Shown: positions 9,701-17,000 of the stretch, piece after piece | Layout of the letters: each line of letters begins with the position of its first letter | Numbering within the stretch: position 1 is the stretch's first letter | Source: Flavobacterium sp. J49 | GTDB lineage: Bacteria; Bacteroidota; Bacteroidia; Flavobacteriales; Flavobacteriaceae | DNA length: 64,000 bases | Direction of reading: 5' to 3' | Assembly: GCF_011742145.1 (NCBI RefSeq) | Contig: NZ_JAAQQU010000104.1 | Location: forward strand, 577,938-641,937 | The notes under the pieces: model-generated | Told to the model about the DNA's origin: nothing | The model's database searches: none | The model's input: only the letters and a program-made list of their open reading frames with translations | Made by a program: the position numbers and the translations under genes

Positions 9701-10024
9701 TTTACCACGGCCAGCGGTAAATTTGAAAACAGATTCTTATTGCGTTATACCAATGGTTCCGCGCTGGACAACCCTAATTTTGATACTTTGAACAACAGTG
9801 TTGTGGTTGCTGCCAATCAAGGAGCGCTAACCATAAAATCTTATATACAAACGATAGATGAAGTAATGGTTTACGATGTATTGGGCAGACAATTGTACCA
9901 AGCCAAAGGCATTGGCACCAATGATTTTACAACCAGCAACATATCGTTGAGCCAGCAATCCCTGATTGTAAAAATCAAGCTCGATAGCGGTACGGTTGTT
10001 ACCAAAAAGATATTGATGAATTAA
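3719..10024 (+). CDS. Giant secreted multidomain surface protein with T9SS type C-like sorting domain
   Basis: About 2100 residues. The start is ATG 3719 (MKLRTLLFGIALFTG..., signal peptide ending near SFAQ) or ATG 3695; the frame opens at 3635 but that lies only about 20 bp after the predicted transcription start. By base position: an AT-rich N-terminal adhesin-like module (3790-4590), Gly/Thr/Asn-rich beta-repeat region (4590-6430), two choice-of-anchor D-type domains (about 6430-6790 and 6800-7170), an IPT/TIG-like domain (7170-7430), a lamin-tail-like domain (7440-7990), an Ig-like domain (8010-8310) and a C-terminal sorting domain (about 9800-10021) with VMVYDVLGRQLYQ and final VTKKILMN. 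This suggests export through the type IX system and attachment or release at the cell surface, perhaps as an adhesin. No catalytic domain is evident. Confidence 0.85.
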   Translation: MKLRTLLFGIALFTGFTTTSFAQNPSNGGFENGITSWTTSGTAQTTNARTGVNSLSHSTSSTSNVAHTNSTLISIPNGSYAHVIGWAIGSNTVARASCGGTLNVTTSSTAITTIGTTLTRLTHSVQNSSGSSQNFSCRVNTRSVAGPTIVYWDDVVMYSSTSATPDLVKPIEPTSFVVGTLNSSSASFSWTNGSDAGTGIQNTVILRTTNLSASAPSMNDQGIYSVTGGTSGPNIVSTDWTVLSTSVGSGSTSYTDSTVTQNTTYKYAVIHIDLAYNYSTALISGNIVIPASGITTQNDGDWDTGATWVGGNVPTSAQNAIVNHQVTVTNAVTRNLGTTTNVNAGASLTISNTFTNNGTTNVSGTIQMNTGGSIAGNSLTYNGTANTLIMNSSSGLFPISNTSGFWPTTNTPYNVTIQGTGAQINNALGAVAGTLILNQELNCAAANVLTVNGTLQINTNGFINTNAPIYGSASTLRYNSGFTYIRSFEWTSNVATIGVTPGYPNNVQISNNTAFSYYTAASTGPKGMNGNLTIDAGSSLTFGATTTAGALTVAGNVSNAGTLTLGSAVGDDLKTAGNFTNTGTFNGANRAIEFSKTSGTQTVSSTTVPLVIPYVVTSGATTVQFLNDVNITAPTAGTAVVLGAGTIIDLNNRNVIIGTAGVANIITGTGTFKGSTTSNLTLRGTGSIGTLYFTPTFQNLGTFTIDRTSGAVACVLGSALTVNTSLALTNGIVDVGNNPMTIGASGTISGASASNFVIADVANGTSASLRKTLSAAGTFTYPIGDSAASADGMQYSPLTVVFSGGTYGGYAGYAVHDIKQPNLDASTNYITRYWSMTSSGIAPTTYAVTGTYLPVDVVGTEAACQSNQWNGTSWTNGGAPVTTNTMSITCNTFPTTNHLTAGSRDREINVVQGVTNYLTGSTYDFGTVLTTTPVDVVFTIQNLGQQTITLTNTAPTMTGNPPYSVFANYSGTTVPIISGTTPGTRTFTIRFAPTANGTFTGSATIVNDDANESSYVINFTGVGQVPAPDINVKGVVGANPSILSGDSTPAASDNTQFANTNLGASTVNTFRIENIGNLALNVTSITSSNPTEFTVTSSAPYSNIPFSGTNYVDFTITFSPQLAGLRTGTITIVHDDPYGSESPYTFAVEGNGVCATATNTVTPTSGPVGTEVTITATANNLSGAGLTLNGVTVTPITQVSATQIKFTVPSGATSGNLVTTNSQGCTATNAFTVLTTLAQPCEGGYIPTDLFISEFTDSNAGALSYVEIYNGTGVTKNLANYSIRVANNGGAYAAPLALSNVNLASGSTYVVALGDDDACGTPGGNGSYGAQSFIGGSVNFTNNEHDHAALFNGSTQIDSWGAFGNNTWANGLGLGTEGANFKRRTTVVAPNTTYLNADWIITDYAGAGVGSCANNDYSNIGIYSMPAVTTPTVTTHPTYTPTCKATSLTVAGTEGFSGGNALAYQWYAVAPNATTWTALTDGGLYSGTNTATLNIADVATLVGYQFYCQVRENSATCYAASNAVMITAGQSTTWNGSAWSNGAPTTGMAVVINGNYDTALHGSFEACSVTVNGGFTLNIQSGDYVSIVNDLTVNTAATFLVQDDASLVMVNDNGVVTNNGTTNVIRTTAPFELYDYTYWSSPVNGANISSTFTGWRTDYSFEFNAANYSDMNTIDYYGTVTAAGVPDSFDDYAPWAWLPYTGNMTNGKGYAIMGPTGLAFGPSATTTVTFSGPVNNGVISIGIVESGNPANTADDFNLIGNPYPSAIFADDFITTNGAKTSGSLYFWTHVDDVSISNPGPNLYNFITDDYAVYNLSGSTRASFTGSAVPTGYIASGQGFFVEAQGNNTLTFNNAMRDKDHDNTQFFRTAQTQAAEKDRLWLNLRNGDGMFGQLLVAYLPDSTLDFDWAYDARVNQSNNYLSFYTLGNNEKYKIQARSNFVASDIVPIGYFSSVDGEFSISIDQQEGVLNSESTNIYVEDLQLNIIHDLKASPYTFTTASGKFENRFLLRYTNGSALDNPNFDTLNNSVVVAANQGALTIKSYIQTIDEVMVYDVLGRQLYQAKGIGTNDFTTSNISLSQQSLIVKIKLDSGTVVTKKILMN

Positions 10025-10056
10025 AAAAAGCGGCTCAGGAATGAGCCGCTTTTTTT
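10025..10056. terminator. Bidirectional intrinsic terminator
   Basis: AGCGGCTCA and TGAGCCGCT pair around a GGAA loop, with A-run and T-run on the two sides. It can serve both the plus-strand giant gene (ends 10024) and the minus-strand cupin gene (ends 10055). Confidence 0.9.
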
Positions 10057-10915
10057 AGGGCTGTTTGTTAGTTCTGACAATGGCCTGATTGTTTTTGTAA
10101 TCTATCCAACGTTGGCCTTTCCATTTGCGCATGAGGTTGTCAAAGTGTCGCATGATAAAGACATTATAGGCGGCTTTAGACAAGTTGGTTACGCTTGTGG
10201 GAAATGCCCTCAAACTCATTGAAAATCCGGGGGTAACGTATTTCATATAATGCCAATAGCCTTCGGGCATGTAGAGCATTTCGCCGTGTTTTAAATGGGT
10301 TACCAAGCCTTGGGCTTTTTTTAGTGCCGGCCATTTCTCAAAATCGGGATGGTCAAAATCGATGTCTTCTCTCGAGATTAGGGCATGAGGCACTTTGTAT
10401 AAATAAGGCGTTTGGTCGGGAGCAAAAAGCACACATCTCTTTTGACCGTGAAAGTGGAAATGCAGGATGTTAGAATAATCAATATCGTAATGCATAAACA
10501 CTTTCGAGTTTTCTCCGCCAAAGAAAAGCATGGGCAATTGTTTGACCAATTTCAACCCGAGGTCGGGCCATTTGAAATCGTTTTTCAACACCGGGACTTC
10601 TTTGATCAAGTTGTATAAAAAGATGCGATAGTTGGTGGGTTTGGCATTGAGTAAATCGACATAATCACTCATTTTCATTTGGGCGTGCGCCTCGTTAAAT
10701 CCGTCTTTGTGAGAAACCGGGCGGTCGTCATAAAGCGGTACGATTTTGTCACCGGCAACTTGCTTGATGTAGGCTAGGTTCCACTTTTCATAGGCCGGCC
10801 AATCGGCAGTGAGTTGCTCGATAACCAGAGGTTTTTGTTTTTTTACATAATGGTTGTAAAAATCCTCTTTTGAAATAGTTTTTACGCGTTCAATTTCTGT
10901 GAGTATTAATGACAT
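10055..10915 (-). CDS. Cupin-8 / JmjC-like Fe(II)/2-oxoglutarate oxygenase family protein
   Basis: A 286-residue cupin-like protein, starting at ATG 10915 (MSLILTEIERV...); the 13-residue extension to 10954 is unlikely because it runs into the bioB terminator hairpin. The N-terminal phrase QKPLVIEQLTADWPAYEKW is typical of the cupin_8 family. A metal triad is visible as H142-x-D144 (FMHYDIDYSN) and H222 (EGYWHYMKY). Members hydroxylate protein or small-molecule substrates; the substrate here cannot be told. It is downstream of bioB but separated from it by a hairpin. Confidence 0.8.
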   Translation of the reverse strand: MSLILTEIERVKTISKEDFYNHYVKKQKPLVIEQLTADWPAYEKWNLAYIKQVAGDKIVPLYDDRPVSHKDGFNEAHAQMKMSDYVDLLNAKPTNYRIFLYNLIKEVPVLKNDFKWPDLGLKLVKQLPMLFFGGENSKVFMHYDIDYSNILHFHFHGQKRCVLFAPDQTPYLYKVPHALISREDIDFDHPDFEKWPALKKAQGLVTHLKHGEMLYMPEGYWHYMKYVTPGFSMSLRAFPTSVTNLSKAAYNVFIMRHFDNLMRKWKGQRWIDYKNNQAIVRTNKQP

Positions 10916-10936
10916 AGACTGTTCTGGTAAAATATA

Positions 10937-10966
10937 AAAAAAAGCTCCCGGCAAAAGATGCCGAGA
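10937..10966 (-). terminator. Intrinsic terminator of bioB
   Basis: Read on the minus strand, GCTCTCGGCA pairs with TGCCGGGAGC (one mismatch) across a short loop and is followed by a run of T. It lies 52 bp after the bioB stop. Confidence 0.7.
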
Positions 10967-11017
10967 GCAAAGTTATAAAAAGCTTTAAAAACTAGGTGTT
11001 TTTTTGAAAAAGTTAAC

Positions 11018-12103
11018 TTATTTTCCTTTGGTAGAAGCTTCCAAATTGCGCTCAATTTGGTGACCCGGACGCGTCCATTTTGGTTTTTCGCCCAAGGATT
11101 GGAACTGTGAATCTTCCGCTTCCACGGTCGTAGGCTGCATTATTTTGATAAATGGTTTTTGCGGTATTAGGCCAAGAGTTTCAAACATTTTCATGTCTTC
11201 ATTCACATCCGGATTGGGTGTGGTCAATAATTTATCGCCTGCAAAAATCGAATTGGCACCGGCAAAGAAGCACATGGCTTGACCTTCGCGAGACATTTCG
11301 GTTCTTCCGGCAGAAAGACGCACTTGGGTTTCCGGCATTACGATACGGGTAGTGGCTACCATGCGAATCATTTCCCAAATTTCAACCGGCTTTTCGTTTT
11401 CCATAGGGGTACCTTCTACGGCTACTAACGCGTTAATCGGCACCGATTCCGGTTGCGGGTTTAAGGTAGACAAAGCGACTAACATACCGGCTCTGTCTTC
11501 AATGCTTTCTCCCATTCCGATAATTCCGCCGCTACACACGGTTACATTGGTTTTGCGGACGTTTTCTATGGTTTGCAAACGGTCTTCAAAACCGCGGGTT
11601 GAAATCACTTCTTTATAATAATCTTCAGAAGTGTCTAAGTTGTGGTTGTAGGCGTATAAACCGGCTTCGGCCAATCTTTGCGCTTGATTTTCGGTTAACA
11701 TTCCGAGTGTACAACACACTTCCATGTCGAGTTTGTTGATGGTTCTTACCATTTCCAATACTTGGTCAAATTCTTCTCCGTCTTTTACATTACGCCAAGC
11801 GGCACCCATACAAACTCTTGATGAACCGTTAGATTTGGCTCTTAAGGCTTGTGCTTTTACTTGGCTTACGGTCATTAAATCGTTGCCTTGGATGTCGGTA
11901 TGGTAACGGGCAGCTTGTGGACAATAGCCACAATCTTCAGGGCAACCGCCGGTTTTGATGGAAAGTAAGGTCGAAACTTGAACCACATTAGGGTCATGGT
12001 GTTCGCGGTGAATGGAGGCTGCTTCGTAAAGCAAATCCATTAAGGGTTTGTTGTATATGGCGATGATTTCTTCTTTGGTCCAATTGTGTTTTGTAATGCT
12101 CAT
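11018..12103 (-). CDS. bioB: Biotin synthase BioB
   Basis: Radical-SAM enzyme that inserts sulfur into dethiobiotin to make biotin. The radical-SAM cluster motif CxxxCxxC is read as C54, C58, C61 in GGCPEDCGYCPQ. Other family signatures are CMGAAWRN, YNHNLDTSEDYY, CSGGIIGMGE and LSAGRTEMS. The start is ATG 12103 (361 residues): the open frame reaches 12127 but the promoter -7 box lies at 12125-12132, so the extra codons would fall at the transcription start. It is monocistronic as far as the hairpins show, and 9 kb from bioA. Confidence 0.96.
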   Translation of the reverse strand: MSITKHNWTKEEIIAIYNKPLMDLLYEAASIHREHHDPNVVQVSTLLSIKTGGCPEDCGYCPQAARYHTDIQGNDLMTVSQVKAQALRAKSNGSSRVCMGAAWRNVKDGEEFDQVLEMVRTINKLDMEVCCTLGMLTENQAQRLAEAGLYAYNHNLDTSEDYYKEVISTRGFEDRLQTIENVRKTNVTVCSGGIIGMGESIEDRAGMLVALSTLNPQPESVPINALVAVEGTPMENEKPVEIWEMIRMVATTRIVMPETQVRLSAGRTEMSREGQAMCFFAGANSIFAGDKLLTTPNPDVNEDMKMFETLGLIPQKPFIKIMQPTTVEAEDSQFQSLGEKPKWTRPGHQIERNLEASTKGK

Positions 12104-12124
12104 AGGTAACATTTTATATTGCAC

Positions 12125-12155
12125 CAAAAGTAGTCAATTTGTATTTAAGTTACAA
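12125..12155 (-). promoter_or_regulatory. Bacteroidota promoter for bioB
   Basis: On the minus strand TTG (12155-12153), 20 bp, then TACTTTTG (12132-12125). This leaves a leader of roughly 15 nt before the ATG at 12103. I see no obvious biotin operator palindrome. Confidence 0.7.
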
Positions 12156-12180
12156 TTTGAAAAACAATAAAAGAAGGCTG

Positions 12181-12621
12181 TTAATCTTGGGCAGCCGTTT
12201 TGTTTCGGAAAAGTTGCATGGCGATAAACACTACGATAACCCCGGAAGCAATTCCTTCAAACAAAAGTCCTATAGCGTATTCATTGGCTGTTGGGTTTCC
12301 GCCAAATAAAAATTCTCCCGAGAGATTTTTGACGTATTCATTCCCGCCTCTGGCATAGATATAAGTCACCAAGCCCGCTACGCTGAGTAAAACACCCGTG
12401 ATGGCGGTGGTTCCTGCCGAAAGCAAATTGGCTACATAGCCTGTTTTGCCTTCTTTGAAGTTGGATTGCAATGTTCTGCTCACGCCATAGTAAACAAAGG
12501 CGGCGTTCAGCATTCTGAGGTAAATGACTTTTGACAAACCGAAGAACTCCATGATTAAAAAATAAAGGGCGATTCCGGCAAAGATTAGGATTCCGTTGAC
12601 TATTTCTTTAGGTAGTTTCAT
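12181..12621 (-). CDS. Small hypothetical membrane protein
   Basis: 146 residues with about four hydrophobic segments (roughly 8-28, 31-50, 63-90 and 115-138). It has no signal peptidase site and no recognised catalytic motif. The layout is reminiscent of the DUF4199-type small membrane proteins of Bacteroidota, but I am not sure of that match. It lies between ribF and bioB on the same strand with its own spacing on both sides, so operon membership is unclear. Confidence 0.6.
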   Translation of the reverse strand: MKLPKEIVNGILIFAGIALYFLIMEFFGLSKVIYLRMLNAAFVYYGVSRTLQSNFKEGKTGYVANLLSAGTTAITGVLLSVAGLVTYIYARGGNEYVKNLSGEFLFGGNPTANEYAIGLLFEGIASGVIVVFIAMQLFRNKTAAQD

Positions 12622-12745
12622 CTTGATAAGGTTTAAAAGGACAATTAAACAAGTCTATCAAATTTAAGAAATTATCTTTGAAAAAGTAATTATTTAACAG
12701 AAAAGAAACTTTTGTTTCAGTAAAATAAAAGTAAAATTAAATTAT

Positions 12746-13675
12746 TTACAGTTGACTGAGGTACTCTTGTGCGGATAGTTTATCAAGAGCCAACTGGTTT
12801 TTGAGTGCGTCTAAAGATTCAAATTTTTGTTCGTCTCGCATTCTTTTAAGGAGCGAAACGGTGATGGTTTGGTCGTAAAGATCCTGATTAAAATCGAATA
12901 AGTTGATTTCAATAGTTTGGCTGGTGCCGTCTACGGTAGGTCGGTTCCCGATATTCATCATGCCGTAAAATGGTTGTTGGTTGAGGACACATTTGGCGAC
13001 ATAAACGCCGTTTTTAGGAATGAGTTTGTAGTCTTCTTCGATATGGATATTGGCTGTTGGATAACCGATGGTTCTGCCCAATTGTCGGCCTTTGGTCACG
13101 GTTCCGGTTAGGGAATAATTATAGCCTAAATAATCATTGGCCAATTCGATTTGACCTTCACACAAAGCGGTTCGGATTTTGGTTGAGCTCACGGAAACAG
13201 CATTGATTTCCTGCGCTGAGATTTGTTCTACTTCAAAGCCGTAAGTATGGCCAAATTCGATAAGGTCATTGATGTCAGCCGTACGGTTTCTGCCAAAACG
13301 ATGGTCGTAGCCAATGATGATTTTTTTTAGTTTAAAAGTATCCACCAAAACCTGACGGACAAAGTCCTCGGCGGTCAATCGGGAAAACTCTTTGTCAAAA
13401 GGATGAACGACCAAATGGTCAACGCCTAAGTTGTCCAACAAGGCTATTTTTTCATTCAGGGTATTGAGCTGTTTCATCTCGGTGCCTTCCTGCAGGACCA
13501 TTCGGGGATGCGGGAAAAAAGTCAGTACCAAACTTTCACAGTCATTTGATTTTGCGGAAGCGATGATTTGCTCCAATATTTTTTGATGGCCAAGATGAAC
13601 CCCGTCAAAAGTACCAATAGTAACGATGGTTTTGTCTTTGGGTTTAAAGGAATGAATGGAAAGATGTGTTTTCAA
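12746..13675 (-). CDS. ribF: Bifunctional riboflavin kinase / FAD synthetase RibF
   Basis: Makes FMN from riboflavin and FAD from FMN. The N-terminal nucleotidyltransferase part shows GTFDGVHLGHQKIL and the GYDHRFGRNR segment; the C-terminal kinase part shows KGRQLGRTIGYPTANI and FYGMMNIGNRPTVDG. The frame is open to 13738, but that ATG lies inside the terminator of the next gene and upstream of a TACTTTTG box at 13690-13697. I therefore prefer the TTG at 13675 (protein LKTHLSIHSF..., about 309 residues), which fits the usual RibF length. Confidence 0.92.
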   Translation of the reverse strand: MKTHLSIHSFKPKDKTIVTIGTFDGVHLGHQKILEQIIASAKSNDCESLVLTFFPHPRMVLQEGTEMKQLNTLNEKIALLDNLGVDHLVVHPFDKEFSRLTAEDFVRQVLVDTFKLKKIIIGYDHRFGRNRTADINDLIEFGHTYGFEVEQISAQEINAVSVSSTKIRTALCEGQIELANDYLGYNYSLTGTVTKGRQLGRTIGYPTANIHIEEDYKLIPKNGVYVAKCVLNQQPFYGMMNIGNRPTVDGTSQTIEINLFDFNQDLYDQTITVSLLKRMRDEQKFESLDALKNQLALDKLSAQEYLSQL

Positions 13676-13689
13676 CCGTAGATTTTTTA

Positions 13690-13697
13690 CAAAAGTA
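13690..13697 (-). promoter_or_regulatory. Possible -7 box for ribF
   Basis: TACTTTTG on the minus strand, 15 bp upstream of the proposed TTG start. No good -33 TTTG is seen at the expected distance, so only the -7 element is supported. Confidence 0.4.
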
Positions 13698-13713
13698 AAT
13701 TTTATTTTAAAAG

Positions 13714-13750
13714 AAAAGAGGATTGAAAATGAATTCAATCCTCTTTTTTT
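13714..13750 (-). terminator. Intrinsic terminator of the M43 protease gene
   Basis: GAGGATTGAA (13718-13727) pairs perfectly with TTCAATCCTC (13734-13743) and is flanked by A/T runs. It lies 18 bp after the stop of the minus-strand protease gene. Confidence 0.85.
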
Positions 13751-13767
13751 AGTTATGCGTCAATTCA

Positions 13768-15807
13768 TTATTCTTTGATAAAGCGCAATGTTTTGCTTTG
13801 CGTACCGTTTGATACAGTGATTAAATATACACCGCTACTGTAGTTAGTAGTGTCTATAGATAAATCATCAACGGTTAGGATATTTTTTTGACCTACTGTT
13901 TGACCTAAGTAGTTGTAAATCGTAACATTTTTAACTAGTTCAATTCCGGTTGGAACGGCAATGTTTAATACATTGTTAGCTGGGTTAGGGTAAACGTAAA
14001 TGTCATTTAATGTTTCGAAAGTTTCGTTGCTTAATACGTTAACGGTAAACACTTTACTCTCTGTAGCACCAAATGAAGCGCCTGAAGCAACGATTACAGT
14101 ACCATCAGTTGATTTGATGTCATAATAACCAGTACCATAGTTACAACAAATTCCGTCGCTGTAAGCGTCATTAATGGTAAAGGTGTAACAGTTGTTATTG
14201 GCTAAAGTCCAGTTTTGAGTAATAAGGGCCGGAAGCCCAGTAGTATCGGTGTACGGACCACCACTATACAAAATAGTTCCTGCTTGATTTTTTAAGTTCC
14301 AAGTTGTTTCTGAACCATACAAATCTCTTTGTAATCTAAACACATAATTGTTGAATGTATAGTTGGGTGGACCTGATGGGATAGTGTAAGCAGCAGAAAC
14401 ACTGTTGTTTGAAGCTCTTTGATCAGTTACGCCATTAGCGGTTGTGATGGTACCATTGAAGGTTCCGTTAGTGGCGTTTGTTACCGGCATGTCAAAAGTA
14501 GCAAATTTGTTTTGCGCTAAATTTCCTGTCCATGGATAAGTATAGTTGGTTCCGCCATTGATGTTATAAGAAATAACGGCTGAAGTTAAAGTAGCTGTTC
14601 CTCTGTTGTATATAGTAACTTTTATAGTTGGTGAAGGAGCAGTGCCACAAGCACCACTGGCAGTAGCACAAACGTTTTCCAATTTTAATTCAGCATCGTT
14701 CGTAAATAATGGAATCGCTTGATCTTTTGTTGAAGTTTTTAGCGAAAGTCTTCTAGTTGCGTTATTCATCACAGTTGTGATTCTGGCTTTTTGGTCTACA
14801 GTAAAGATGTTCATACAAGCATCATCTGTATAATCCATGTAGTTTTCAATCATATCATTCCCCGGTTGTGAGGGACAAGAATTGGTGCCTGCCGGACAGC
14901 CATAATTTGGCGCTCCTGCTCTAGGGGTGTCGTTACAATAGTCATCTACAACACAAGGCGTTCCGTCTTCTCCCCAGATGTGACGTAAACCTAAAAAGTG
15001 CCCTACTTCATGGGTCATTGTTCTTCCTTTGTCAAAAGAATTGTCTCCGTAAAGTCCGCCAGAGAAAATATTTCTTGATCCGAAATAAGAATAATTGGCT
15101 ACCACACCATCAGTATTGGCAGCGCCACCATTGGCGTTTAAACCGGCTAAAGTAGAGTTGCTTGGAAACTGAGCATAACCCAAAAGAGAGCCGTCTGAGA
15201 ATTGTACGCTCCACATGTTCATGTATTGCGTTGGGTCCCATATAGTGCTTGGTTTAACGGTAGAGTTAATTGCTGTTGTTGACCAAGAAGCTTGACAAAG
15301 ATTGTGTCTTACAATACCATTGGTTGGGTTACCGTTTGGATCTGATTTGGCCAATGCAAATTGAATCATAGTGTCGGCACCAACTGCATTGGTATTGAAT
15401 CCCGGAGTTCCGGCCATACGTCTGAAATCCTGATTCATAACTGTGATTTGAGACTCTACTTGAGCGTCTTGTATATTAGGAGCTGTTCCAACTGGTTGAC
15501 CATTGTGGATTACGTGTACTACTACAGGAATGGTAATAACACCACCTGATTCTGAACGGTACTCCGGACTGGCTTTGTATCTTTCAATTAAAGGAGACAA
15601 CCAGGCTTCAAATTGAGCTTCTGTCATTCTTTTAGGGTCATTTTCCTGTAAGAAATGCTCATATTCTGTAGAAGCACAACGAATCAAACCTTCCGGTGAT
15701 ACATTAGTGACTGGCTTTCCAAAAAGAGTTCTTTGTTTTGCTTCTTGGCTGTATCCTACGCATAAGGAAAACAAAAGAAACAAAGACATAAAAGTAATTT
15801 TTTTCAT
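13768..15807 (-). CDS. Secreted M43-family zinc metalloprotease with T9SS type A sorting domain
   Basis: 679 residues. A signal peptide (MKKITFMSLFLLFSLCVGYSQ) is followed by a propeptide and a pappalysin/cytophagalysin-like catalytic domain with the metzincin motif HEVGHFLGLRH: zinc ligands H266, H270, H276 and catalytic E267. Downstream is a Cys-containing phrase CVVDDYCNDTPRAG typical of M43 and a Met-turn candidate ENYMDYTDDACM. A beta-rich module follows, with NDAYSDGICC. The C terminus, VYPNPANNVLNI to KTLRFIKE, is a type A T9SS sorting domain. I infer an extracellular or cell-surface protease for protein degradation. A terminator follows; I found no clear promoter box upstream. Confidence 0.93.
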   Translation of the reverse strand: MKKITFMSLFLLFSLCVGYSQEAKQRTLFGKPVTNVSPEGLIRCASTEYEHFLQENDPKRMTEAQFEAWLSPLIERYKASPEYRSESGGVITIPVVVHVIHNGQPVGTAPNIQDAQVESQITVMNQDFRRMAGTPGFNTNAVGADTMIQFALAKSDPNGNPTNGIVRHNLCQASWSTTAINSTVKPSTIWDPTQYMNMWSVQFSDGSLLGYAQFPSNSTLAGLNANGGAANTDGVVANYSYFGSRNIFSGGLYGDNSFDKGRTMTHEVGHFLGLRHIWGEDGTPCVVDDYCNDTPRAGAPNYGCPAGTNSCPSQPGNDMIENYMDYTDDACMNIFTVDQKARITTVMNNATRRLSLKTSTKDQAIPLFTNDAELKLENVCATASGACGTAPSPTIKVTIYNRGTATLTSAVISYNINGGTNYTYPWTGNLAQNKFATFDMPVTNATNGTFNGTITTANGVTDQRASNNSVSAAYTIPSGPPNYTFNNYVFRLQRDLYGSETTWNLKNQAGTILYSGGPYTDTTGLPALITQNWTLANNNCYTFTINDAYSDGICCNYGTGYYDIKSTDGTVIVASGASFGATESKVFTVNVLSNETFETLNDIYVYPNPANNVLNIAVPTGIELVKNVTIYNYLGQTVGQKNILTVDDLSIDTTNYSSGVYLITVSNGTQSKTLRFIKE

Positions 15808-16024
15808 GATTTTTAGTTTGTTATAGTAAAAGATAATTGTATAATAGCGGATAAAAATATAAAAAAAATATTAAGCAACAAACTTCTTTGGTGGGGTTAA
15901 CAGTTGTAATATTCAGAATTCTAAGAATCGGGCATTTTTTAGCCCTAAATTAATATAAAATAGCCCTTTAAGACATTAAAAGCACTAGTAATTTTCTTAG
16001 TTTATTTGTTCCGAATTAATATTT

Positions 16025-16648
16025 TTATTTTCCGTTAAAGCTATTCATGGTGTTATTTAATCCTGCCAAGGCAAAGGATTCTATGATTTCTTTGGAGAGG
16101 ACAAAACGTTCCGGAAGTTTGGCTTTTTCTTCTTCGTTCCATTCACCCAAAACATAATCTACTTGTTGGCCTTTTTTGAATTCATCGCTAATGCCAAAAC
16201 GAAATCGAGGATATTCGGTTGTGTTCAAAACGAGTTGGATGTTTTTCAAACCATTGTGCCCACCATCACTGCCTTTGGCTTTGATGCGGATGGTGCCAAA
16301 AGGCAAATTCAAATCGTCAGTAATGATTAAGACATTTTCTTTGGCGATGTTTTCTTTTTCCATCCAATATTGCACCGCTTTACCGCTCAAATTCATATAG
16401 GTATTGGGTTTCAGTAAAATCAGCTTTCTGCCTTTGATATTGTATTCGGTTTTGCTTCCTAGTTTGGCTGTTTCAAAAGACAAGCTTTCTTTTTGGGCGA
16501 CATAATCCAAAATTTTGAAGCCAATGTTGTGGCGTGTATTTACATATTCGGCACCAATGTTTCCAAGTCCGACAATTAGGAATTTTTTCATTTCTTCTGC
16601 GTTATCAGCAATTGTATTAGTGGTAAATATTTTAGTTAACCATTTCAT
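16025..16648 (-). CDS. pth: Peptidyl-tRNA hydrolase
   Basis: Recycles tRNA from prematurely released peptidyl-tRNA. Family motifs are MKKFLIVGLGNIGAEY, NTRHNIGF with the catalytic His, LLKPNTYMNLSG and GSDGGHNGLKNI with the conserved Asp/His environment. The annotated start at 16648 gives a 19-residue N-terminal extension (MKWLTKIFTTN...); the internal ATG at 16591 gives a canonical 188-residue enzyme. I keep the longer form without strong preference. It is downstream of rplY on the same strand, a common Bacteroidota arrangement, but a repeat region and the rplY terminator separate them. Confidence 0.95.
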   Translation of the reverse strand: MKWLTKIFTTNTIADNAEEMKKFLIVGLGNIGAEYVNTRHNIGFKILDYVAQKESLSFETAKLGSKTEYNIKGRKLILLKPNTYMNLSGKAVQYWMEKENIAKENVLIITDDLNLPFGTIRIKAKGSDGGHNGLKNIQLVLNTTEYPRFRFGISDEFKKGQQVDYVLGEWNEEEKAKLPERFVLSKEIIESFALAGLNNTMNSFNGK

Positions 16649-16708
16649 GAGGCAAAAATAAACTAATTTATTACTTCAGTTCGCTATGATGGTGTGAAAA
16701 TTTTTAGC

Positions 16709-16762
16709 CACGGATTTTACGGATTAGCACGGACTAATCTGTGCTAATCCGTAAAATCCGTG
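16709..16762. repeat. Perfect 22-bp inverted repeat
   Basis: The arm at 16709-16730 (starting CACGGATTTTACGG) is exactly complementary to 16741-16762, with a 10-nt loop. Words CACGGATT and ATCTGTG are shared with the 88-bp repeats near 3.2 kb, so it may belong to the same broad family of foldable intergenic repeats. It is in the 350-bp gene-free stretch between pth and rplY. Confidence 0.85.
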
Positions 16763-16858
16763 TAATCTGTGGCAAAGAATAGCAATGTACTAAGCAAGCA
16801 GATTTAATCCATAATGGGGTATTTCCCGAAGTTTATAAAATGCCTTTTGTTTGTTTTT

Positions 16859-16950
16859 TAGCCCCGACAGGAGCTAATCTCGTCTTTTGGGACGAGATGC
16901 GGATGGCGGGAATATGGAAACCAAGAATGCCCGAGCCTTTCGCTCCTAAA
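16859..16950 (+). repeat. Dispersed structured element beginning TAGCCCCGA and ending GCTCCTAAA (copy A)
   Basis: Shares its ends and the word GCGGGAA with a second copy at 19431-19553, but the central hairpin differs in sequence (here ATCTCGTC pairs with GACGAGAT). Conserved flanks with a different but still paired stem suggest a structured RNA. From memory it resembles the flavobacterial Flavo-1 RNA motif, which I cannot confirm. Confidence 0.5.
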
Positions 16951-16952
16951 TA

Positions 16953-16982
16953 AAAAAGCCCCGTTTTTCAACGAGGCTTTTA
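16953..16982 (-). terminator. Intrinsic terminator of rplY
   Basis: AAAAGCCTCGTT pairs with AACGGGGCTTTT (one mismatch) on the minus strand, followed by T-rich sequence; 18 bp after the rplY stop. Confidence 0.8.
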
Positions 16983-17000
16983 GTATGACTTGGAAATAAA

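Noticed and set aside
13676..13738. Longer RibF N terminus
   Set aside because: The upstream codons lie in a terminator hairpin and across a -7 box, and exceed the usual family length.
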